A stretch of DNA of 12,651 nt from Bondarzewia mesenterica (lineage: Eukaryota; Basidiomycota; Agaricomycetes; Russulales; Bondarzewiaceae), in NCBI GenBank assembly GCA_004802705.1, contig SGPL01000768.1, positions 1 through 12,651 on the forward strand. The letters run 5' to 3'. Shown here one piece after another: positions 1 to 6,582 of the stretch; positions within the stretch are counted from its first letter, which is position 1, and every line of letters begins with the position of its first letter. Made by a program: the position numbers and the translations under genes. The notes below the pieces were generated by a model, which was not told where the DNA came from, made no database searches, and was given only the letters and a program-made list of their open reading frames with translations.

Positions 1-429
1 GATGGATTGCGCGTTATTTTGGCTCGTGCATGCCACGAACTACGGAGGAATACGTCAATGTTTGCCGTCAAGCATAGTTCGAAAGTGATCACGCACTGTC
101 CCGTTATTTCGTATCGAGGGAAGCGCGAAGCATTGCTTGCCCGAGGGACATCTCTGCGTTGTCCATGACGTGCCATTGCAAAGGGCGAACGCGTTGTCGA
201 TGCAAGCGTTCTCACCATCTGGAATGCAGATCATTAGTAATTGTTATTTCGAGTAAAGAGAATGCACACCATTGCATGCATCTGTCTTCTTAAGATCAGC
301 GAACTCCTCATTGAGCCTTTGCGCGTTTTGGCCATTGGCGAGGAGTGTGCTGTTGTCCAGCGACAAGGGCTGCGCAGAGACGACGCAAGATGCCAACAGA
401 GAGAGAAAGAGGATTAAAATGGGTGCCAT
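1..429 (-). CDS. Small secreted Cys-rich protein, N-terminal part (runs off left edge)
   Basis: Three coding exons on the minus strand: 429-270, 218-97 and 39 to beyond base 1, with introns 269-219 (51 bp, GTGTGC..CCAG, branch-like TACTAATGA) and 96-40 (57 bp, GTGCGT..GTAG). Phases join cleanly and give 107 residues so far. Residues 1-19 form a signal peptide (MAPILILFLSLLASCVVSA). A short linker with DNSTLLANGQNAQRLN follows, then a Cys-rich module with spaced cysteines around DACN, ENACID, FALCN, QRCPSGKQC and VACTS. The C..G..C....A.C....W...C..G..C pattern resembles the chitin-binding CBM19 type and a group of small secreted basidiomycete proteins. Family assignment is from memory and tentative; the exon structure is firm. 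The protein should be secreted and disulfide-bonded, with a possible role at the cell wall or in polysaccharide binding. It is transcribed divergently from rps26. The C-terminus is outside the window. Confidence 0.72.
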
Positions 430-909
430 TATAGTCGGACCAGATATTTTTGTCGAATAGGTGTCTAAAACGTGAAACGTAGAGTAGAACTGAACTTGAA
501 GGGCGCACTAGCAGTAGGTCGTTTCTGGTGTAGAGCACCAGGCTCGGGTAGCAGGAAAGTCTAGATGAGGGGCACAACGAAAGGAAAGACACTGAACATC
601 CATACAAGCCTCGAGTCCCTTATAATAAGATGGACAATGAAAGACAAGGGACACATTGTCTCTAAGCGGCGGCGACGGTGACTTCGTTGACAACAAAAGA
701 ACAAAAGAACAAAAAACTATCGCAGCCACAAAGATCAAAAAGGAAGGTCCGCGATGCCCGAATTTTTGGACCCCCTGGAACTCTCACCAACTTCGAGGCA
801 ATTTAGGGCGTGGCGTGAGAATAATTCAGTCAATACGATCGACAAACTTGTCTGGCCGACCATACCGACGAACACACCGTTCCCTCAAGACCATCGACAT
901 CCTCCAAAC
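430..909. promoter_or_regulatory. Divergent intergenic promoter region (secreted protein / rps26)
   Basis: This 480-bp gap separates the start codons of two divergently oriented genes, so it should hold both promoters. A TATA-like stretch at 620-626 (TTATAAG when read on the minus strand) could serve the leftward secreted-protein gene, which would give a leader of roughly 160 nt. The last 60 bases before the rps26 ATG are rich in C and A (for example CCTCCAAAC just before ATG), without a clear TATA, as is common for ribosomal protein genes. An ATG at 754 is in frame with the rps26 start. I see no convincing gene inside the gap; the open frames here start with non-ATG codons or lack family signal. 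Confidence 0.45.
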
Positions 910-1610
910 ATGGTGAGTACTTTTTGTCCAACGTTTTTTTGTACACCAGGACACCCTCGTCATGCAATCGAGACCAATTTGGACGTGAAATCGCATGGAT
1001 GGCGGTTCTGAGGGGTGGATGGATGTGCAGGCGGGTGGATGGGTCTTGCGCTTCGTGGTACTTGGTTCGATCGGATGAGGATTGCTGATGGGTCTTGGGC
1101 TTGCGCTGCAGACTAAGAAAAGAAGAAATGGTGGCCGCAACAAGAAGGGCCGCGGTCACGTCGTTTTCGTCCGCTGCTCCAACTGCTCTCGCGCGGTTGC
1201 AAAGGACAAGGCAATCAAGCGCTTCACCGTGAGGAACATGGTTGAAAGCGCCGCTGTCCGTGATATCAGCGAGGCTTCCGTCTACCCTGGTTCGTCCAGA
1301 TTTTTCGCATATTGTGAATCCATGTCTTACATGCTTGACCACTGCCAGAGTACGTCATCCCCAAGCTCTACATCAAAATTGCGTACTGCGTGTCATGTGC
1401 TATTCACTCACACGGTGTGTTCGAACTGCATTCTAAAAGTTCCTATCTTCTGGGTCTCATATTTCATGACACTCAGTCGTTCGTGTACGCTCACGCGAGG
1501 GCCGCCGCAACCGTGCCCCCCCTCCCCGTGTCCGGTGGAAGGATGGCAAGAAGGTCAATCCCGCTGTTGTCGCTGCTGAGGAAGCGAAGGCTGCAGCTGC
1601 GAAACAATGA
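910..1610 (+). CDS. rps26: 40S ribosomal protein eS26 (RPS26)
   Basis: Coding exons are 910-912, 1112-1289, 1349-1414 and 1477-1610, separated by introns 913-1111 (199 bp, GTGAGT..GCAG), 1290-1348 (59 bp) and 1415-1476 (62 bp). Joined, they give 126 residues. The first exon carries only the ATG, a layout often seen in ribosomal protein genes. The protein starts [18 protein letters not shown] and has the two zinc-ligand pairs of eS26 at C23/C26 (RCSNC) and C74/C77 (YCVSC). It also has the family blocks [20 protein letters not shown] and [13 protein letters not shown], then an Ala/Lys-rich tail. eS26 is a component of the small ribosomal subunit near the mRNA exit channel. All key residues are present, length is normal, and there are no breaks, so it looks functional. 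It is the only clearly intact complete gene in the window. Confidence 0.97.
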
Positions 1611-2310
1611 GCACCCTTTTTGTCTGCATGCCGCTGTGTATTACCTGTTCTGCATACGACCTTTTATTTTCTCATTCGCAAACAACTTGTGCATGCCTAC
1701 ATAAGTAATGCGTTTTTGAGTGTGCAAGCTCGAACTTCTCTTTGCTCCGGCGCGTAATATTGTACGAGTTTGATCCACATTTCATGAGAACAAGACCTTC
1801 AATGCCAGCGTTCGACCTCGTTCGACGAATATTTGATATCGAGGGGAATGGTCAAGGTGGATGATGATGATGGCATTGATAAAGGTTTTAGTTTACCAAT
1901 GCATCGCATATCAAACATGTTGGTAGTTGTGTTCTACAGCATTGCCTGGAAGATGGGATGACCTCCCCCCGAACAAGAACCTCGAGCTAAGTCATGTATC
2001 TTACACCACTATCTAGAAGACCGTCATCGCGCTCATGGAGGGCATTGCCTCCACAAATGCATAGTGCTGCTAGCGAAAGCGAAGAAAATAGTCCTCTGGC
2101 CAGTCTCAAATGTCCCCTCCCTCGTCGCGAATGAAAGCAAGGCAGGAGTGATAAGGTACTGGCGTGTATGGAGAAAAAAAAAAAGGCGATGCGCCAAGCT
2201 CAGCCGCTTAAGAAGGAAGACATCACGTGCAAGAACCTGTGCTGCACTGCTGGTTCCGGTGACGTATTTGTCCGACGGCCTAACGTCTACCGGCCGAAGG
2301 TATTTATGCT
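1611..2310 (+). promoter_or_regulatory. rps26 3' flank and promoter-like DNA upstream of the SYLF gene start
   Basis: Following the rps26 stop is a T-rich 3' flank (about 1611-1720). I could find no gene in 1720-2310: frames are short and none resembles a known family. Toward the right the DNA looks like a promoter: an E-box CACGTG at 2224-2229, a CRE-like TGACGTA at 2260-2266 and a TATA-like TATTTATG at 2301-2308. If the hAT element at 2319-6407 is removed, this TATA-like site sits about 90 bp before the ATG at 6485, a sensible distance. This is inference from spacing and motif identity only. A run of A at 2173-2184 is the only simple repeat. Confidence 0.35.
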
Positions 2311-2318
2311 CTGAGCAA
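2311..2318. repeat. 8-bp target site duplication, left copy (hAT copy 1)
   Basis: CTGAGCAA lies immediately left of the terminal TAGGGTT and recurs exactly at 6408-6415 immediately right of the matching CCCTA end. An 8-bp duplication is the hallmark of hAT-superfamily insertion. Confidence 0.93.
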
Positions 2319-2335
2319 TAGGGTTCTGTGTAAAA
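2319..2335 (+). repeat. Left terminal inverted repeat of hAT copy 1
   Basis: TAGGGTTCTGTGTAAAA matches the inverted right end at 15 of 17 positions. A related sequence, TAGGGCTCTGCGTGAAA, begins the second hAT copy at 6583. Confidence 0.88.
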
Positions 2336-2351
2336 GTCACCGAGAGTTTCT

Positions 2352-2411
2352 CACACGTTTTAAATGTGCCATGTTTTAAACGCCAGTGTTTAAAAACGTT
2401 GTTAATAAACA
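2352..2411. repeat. Left subterminal GTTTAAAA-type motifs
   Basis: Within 60 bp of the transposase 3' side lie CGTTTTAAATG, TGTTTTAAACG, TGTTTAAAAACG and GTTAATAAAC. The same motif family recurs at the other end (6299-6390) and in the second hAT copy. hAT transposases commonly bind short repeated subterminal motifs, so these are candidate binding sites, by inference. Confidence 0.5.
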
Positions 2412-2439
2412 GGTCTACGAAATTAATATTAAATTACTT

Positions 2440-5400
2440 CTAGATACCAAAATCAATAGAAGTAAAGTCAAACGTTTTTGCCGACGCTTTCACAGTTGTC
2501 GACTGGGCACCACTGTGATGATGCTTTTCACTACTACTAGGAGCTGCAGAGCCGACAGGAGCATCACTAAGCATGTCAAGCAAAAGCGGGTCTGCGAGGT
2601 TTGCATCACCCCCGATTCGTGTCCTTATGTCGGCCTGAGTACCATCCAGCGTTGCGCAGCTCGCGCTCGACTCCGCATCACCCTGCTCAACGTCGAAAAC
2701 CTCTCCCTCCACATGTGAGCACTCGATGACTTCATGCTCCTGCAGCTCATCCCATAAATATTGCAACTGATCTTCTTCATCTTCAGGAACTAGTGCGGCA
2801 TTTGAGTCTACAACTGAACTCGCAGCGGAATCAGGTCCACCAACCATTGGCGCTGCATCAGCATTCAGAGCATCCGATGTAGCGTCCACCTTAATGATGC
2901 TGCCCAAAGCCATTGAACCACTTTTCACCACCCGAGACTGGTTTTCGAGCTGCAGGTGTTCTGCTAAATCACGGAACTTGACTGTCAATGGGAGCTTCTT
3001 CACGGATTTCTGTCAGGTCCTAAATCAGTACGTTCTTTGTTTTTGCACACGATAAACTCATGCTAATGCACTACTGACCTTCTTCACATGCATATAGTGT
3101 TGCTTGATGCGCGTCATGTGCACGAGAGTGGAGGCCTTTTGGCGGTTGCGATTAGCCAAATTGAGCTTCGTGAAATTAGAAACTGTGCGCTCTTCAGCCA
3201 TTGAGTTGGGGCAGAGCGAGAAGAGTCTGATAGCAATATACTGTCAAGTAAGTTATAAAAGGGGTGAGCGTGCGAGATTGCATGTACACAAACTGAACAC
3301 GTACTGCCAAAAGTGAAGCTAAATTATGATGGCTCAGTCGCTTCCAATATTCCATGGGTGATGAGAGCATCTGTTGATTAAAAGGGTATTCCTGGCGTGC
3401 ATACATGGCGAGCTGCTGGTGAAACTCATTCCACATCTCTTGTGGATTAGAAAAGTGCTCTAATAGCTTTGATGGCGCATCGGCAAAAGATGTCTTGAAG
3501 ATGTGAGAGAAGTACCGAATGATTTTCGTGTAGCACGGTACCGCTGCTATAACATCATCATCATTATACTGCGAATGCATGGTGCTGGCTGTTGAAGCCT
3601 GATTGGATGGAGAAATGTAACTCGCAGCCATGCTAGAGCGCTGCAGACGTATGCCAGTGCTGCACGGGTTCTGCTCATATCTTCGTAGCACAGCAGAGTT
3701 GATGTATGCTATAATGTTGGGTCAGGTAAGCTCAGCATCTCAACAGTGGGAGCAACTCACTTGGAGTAAGGAAAAAAGTTGTCAGATACACCTCTTGGCC
3801 AGATCCCGCAATCATTTCTCACCAGCAATAATTCACGAGCTGTCAAATCTCTGAGATAACCATCGATGGCAGCTCTAAGTCAGCATTCTTGTTCTTGAAA
3901 ATGTCGCTCATAGTAGCCATGACAGCAAGCCAGTAGAGATAGACATCAGCAGGTGTTGAGCGGATGGCCTCAAGACATTTGATGGCTTTGGCAACTGGCG
4001 CGATAATTGTAGTTAATTGGCGAAGTGCATTTTCGAACTCGAATGATGAATGTGAACTTTTGAGGACGTGCAGTGCATGTGGCTGATTCTATAAGCAAGA
4101 TCCAGTTGAGCATTGTCGTGTAATATGAGGCCTGAGGGACGAGCTTTTGAACAAATCACATACTTTTCCTTTTGGCTTAGTTTCAATGACCCTGTCCTCG
4201 ATTAACTTCTTGATAGAGGGTAAACAGCATAAAACTGATTCTCTGGCATAATATAGTGTAGCAAAGCGTGTCTTGCCAATGCTTTCGAGGCCTCACCCAA
4301 CCTGATTACGAACTAAACTGGCCCGAAGATGTCTTGTGCCATAGCTCGACTTCTTGAAAAAGTTAATAACTTTGCGAGTAGAGCGAATAGGTTGGAATAG
4401 CAGCACATGAGTATCGAAAAGGACAATATCAAGTGAGGTCATACAGCACTGAAATGATCAAGCTTGCAAATATCCTTGACGAGGTTGTTGAGACGGTGGC
4501 AAGGATCAGCGAGCACAATTATGGAAGGAATTTCCTTAACCACAAGCTCTCGCGCAAGTTTTGTATTGCCAGTATTGTCAGAGCAGATGCCGGCAAAGTT
4601 TTGGCAACCAATCTTGTCGATAACCTATAGAGCAGCGCAGTCAGTGAATATTTTCCACGTTAATGAAAAATAAAGTATCGTACAGAAAGAAGCACATCCC
4701 TGATGTGCTGCGCTGTATGAGAGACTCCGAAAGCCTCATTGCCTTCCATAAGGTATGCCTGACGACTCTCGGGAGTTGTAACATGGACGGTATATATGGA
4801 TTGAACAGAGCGTGTAGTGCTACCATCATACGAAATCGTGAGATTCTTCTGTTTCTTGAGTTCTTGAATGGAGAGCTCGAGAACGTGAGCAGATTCGAAT
4901 GAGATTTGATAGCAGGATAATGTCATCGAAGAGACAGTTTTCAATGCCGGGTTAGTGACAGAGATGGCTTCATTCCATTCCTCATAATCCAAAAGATGTG
5001 GTGGAAGGGATGCGAGACAGAACAAGCAAAGGATAATGTGATCATATTGCCTCTGGAGTGCCTTCTGTCCCGTGCTCTTTGCGATTGCAAAGACAGAAGG
5101 CTAATTGCTGCTGCTTGACTTCACCGCATGCTGCTTTTGGTGTTTCCATTCATCCTCATCCTCCTGCGCTAGTTGTGCCCCCAATGATTTCTCTGCAGAA
5201 CTTGCACTAACTAGCTCCTTTAGAGCTGGGCTGATGAACGCACATTCATTCAATGCATGGTCATACACGCGGCCACTTTGTCAGGGCATAGCCCATGACT
5301 TTAGACAACCTTGTGCACTGCATCTAAAATGCTTCTTTTTGGGCTTCGATTTTGGGTGGCAAGATATTGTCAACTTCCGCACAAGTTCGTTTGGTGGCCG

Positions 5401-6130
5401 CCCTTTGCTGGATTGAATCTCTTCGTCATCTTGAAGGTCATCGGGGGTCCAGTTGAACTAGAAGATGTGTAACTTTTGTAAGCCGCATAATTGTTGCCCA
5501 TCGTATCCAGTAATACCCATACCTCCTGTGCTGTCTCATCCGCTTTTGCTTTTGCCTTTGCTTTTTTCACAGTGCGATCACTGTGGGCATCTCCTGCAGT
5601 CTTTCTCTTCTTTGTCTTAGGAGCTGAAGCACTAGCCAATGCTGCTGAAGCAGGAGGCGCATGAGCAACAGCAGCTGATAGGGACAGCGTGGGGGCCTAA
5701 TATGTAAATGAGTGAGTAGGTGAAGCACCTGTCATTGAATCCAGCCACTAACCTCTGCTGCTGCATTTTTGTATGCCAGATGAGCTGCCGCTGTCAAATC
5801 CTCTACCCATTTGCTCAGCAATCCATCGTAGTTCCCTCGCTCGTCCTGGATGTAATGTTCGATTACATTTGCAACACAAGCCAGTGAAGGCCCGCGCTCA
5901 CGGAAGATTATCGACCCTGCGCTACGAAAGCCAAATGTCACTTCGAGATGATGATTGAGAGCTCTCGCTTTGCTTCCAGTAAGTTCTTCCCAGTCCGCAT
6001 CAAGACCTGAAAATGTGTCAAATCCGTAGGATGAGCCCTCCGGTATGGTATCTGGTAAATTTGACAATAAATGAGCGAGAACAAATAATTCTGGAGCATT
6101 ATCAGGTTCCCCTTGAGTTGATAAGTCCAT
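2440..6130 (-). pseudogene. hAT transposase, BED finger type, nine exons, broken by five stops
   Basis: Exons on the minus strand: 6130-5753, 5696-5523, 5457-4684, 4624-4445, 4391-4164, 4088-3761, 3708-3305, 3240-3079 and 3009-2440. They total 1066 codons in one continuous frame. Seen in order: an N-terminal domain with LNHHLEVTFG (also in copy 2); a Lys/Ala-rich stretch, about residues 147-180; a BED-type zinc finger (C-x4-C, W, H-x4-C, about 231-260); the hAT catalytic core with ISYDGST (D395) and CSDNTGNTKLARE (D458); PCHRLNN (C484, H485); and the C-terminal hAT dimerisation motif NSMAEERTVSNF (about 834-845). A 189-residue acidic tail ends in FDFTSIDFGI. In-frame stops lie at 5281-5283, 5101-5103, 4293-4295, 3843-3845 and 3819-3821. 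The acceptor of intron 4 reads AA instead of AG at 4392-4393. The TTG codon at 6154 extends the frame upstream, but ATG at 6130 is the better start. Confidence 0.85.
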
Positions 6131-6298
6131 TATAACGAGCGAAATGATATCCAAATGAGTGGTACAGTTCTTTTTAAGAAAGTTTGATATAACACGGAGG
6201 ACAAGAGGGCTGATTCGGGAGACTCAGATACTGATGAAAGCCCTTTGACCAATGCTCGAGACTTCAGTTGCTGAAAATATGAAATACAAAATCCATAT

Positions 6299-6390
6299 GT
6301 TTAAAACCGTAAAAAAGTGGACCTCAGAGCAACGTAGGTTTAAAACGTGTTTTAAATGCGGTTGTTTAAAACATTGTTTATTAACATTTG
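6299..6390. repeat. Right subterminal GTTTAAAAC motifs (transposase 5' side)
   Basis: TGTTTAAAACC, GGTTTAAAACG, TGTTTTAAATG and TTGTTTAAAACA occur in about 80 bp next to the right terminal repeat, followed by GTTTATTAAC which mirrors GTTAATAAAC on the left side. The arrangement suggests an array of transposase binding sites overlapping the transposase promoter. Confidence 0.5.
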
Positions 6391-6407
6391 TTCTACACAA
6401 AACCCTA
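6391..6407 (-). repeat. Right terminal inverted repeat of hAT copy 1
   Basis: Read on the minus strand from 6407 it is TAGGGTTTTGTGTAGAA, the inverted partner of 2319-2335 with two mismatches. Confidence 0.88.
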
Positions 6408-6415
6408 CTGAGCAA
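6408..6415. repeat. 8-bp target site duplication, right copy (hAT copy 1)
   Basis: CTGAGCAA, identical to 2311-2318. Confidence 0.93.
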
Positions 6416-6484
6416 GGCCGGAACTTTGCTCCAGTTGGTCTGCGCGCGAACACATACACTCTTGCCTATCCGATTTCACAGTTT

Positions 6485-6552
6485 ATGAAGCTGAATAACC
6501 CACTTCCTCAGTCTTTGTTCAAGGAATGCGACAAGGCTGTGAGAATCTGTGC
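6485..6552 (+). pseudogene. First coding exon of a SYLF/Ysc84-domain protein gene, cut by transposons
   Basis: From the ATG at 6485 the frame reads MKLNNPLPQSLFKECDKAVR followed by IC, then a donor GTACAT at 6553. This matches the start of fungal Ysc84/Lsb3 and animal SH3YL1 proteins, where a (M)xLNNPxPxSLxxExxKAxxI segment opens the SYLF domain, a lipid- and actin-binding module of endocytic patches. Family recognition is from memory. Only 22 codons and part of the first intron remain: the second hAT copy begins at 6583 inside that intron, and copy 1 sits 70 bp upstream of the ATG. No later SYLF exon is visible anywhere in the rest of the window. The gene is therefore either disrupted by a very large nested insertion, with its exons far to the right, or truncated. 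A functional spliced gene across more than 6 kb of intron is possible but unlikely. Confidence 0.55.
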
Positions 6553-6582
6553 GTACATCTCGTTTCCGTTTTGCGATCAGAA

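Larger units (their letters stand above)
2319..6407 (-). mobile_element. Complete hAT-superfamily DNA transposon (copy 1), 4089 bp
   Basis: The element is bounded by imperfect terminal inverted repeats: left TAGGGTTCTGTGTAAAA at 2319-2335, right (read inward on the minus strand) TAGGGTTTTGTGTAGAA at 6407-6391. It is flanked by a perfect 8-bp direct repeat CTGAGCAA. Subterminal regions hold several GTTTAAAAC-type motifs. The single gene inside, on the minus strand, is a BED-finger hAT transposase split by eight introns. The ends and target duplication are well preserved, so the insertion is not extremely old. The transposase, however, has five in-frame stops, so the element is non-autonomous now but could be moved by a related enzyme if one exists elsewhere. 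It inserted between a promoter-like region and the ATG of a SYLF-type gene. Confidence 0.93.

Noticed and set aside
508..738. Minus-strand 76-codon frame with a hydrophobic start
   Set aside because: It begins at a TTG, lies in the promoter gap and has no homology that I recognise.
830..1342. Open frame of 170 codons on the minus strand
   Set aside because: It is antisense to rps26 exons and intron 1; no family signal, and the plus-strand gene is certain.
1860..1880. Box C-like ATGATGA run suggesting a C/D snoRNA
   Set aside because: No box D CTGA at a proper distance and no terminal stem; it is a simple GAT repeat.
1980..2100. Possible minus-strand terminal exon (EAMPSMSAMTVF then stop at 2011-2013) with an acceptor-like TAGCAG
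   Set aside because: Too short, no recognisable upstream exon and no family match.
2386..2718. Plus-strand open frame of 110 codons
   Set aside because: Shadow of the last transposase exon on the minus strand and of the subterminal repeats.
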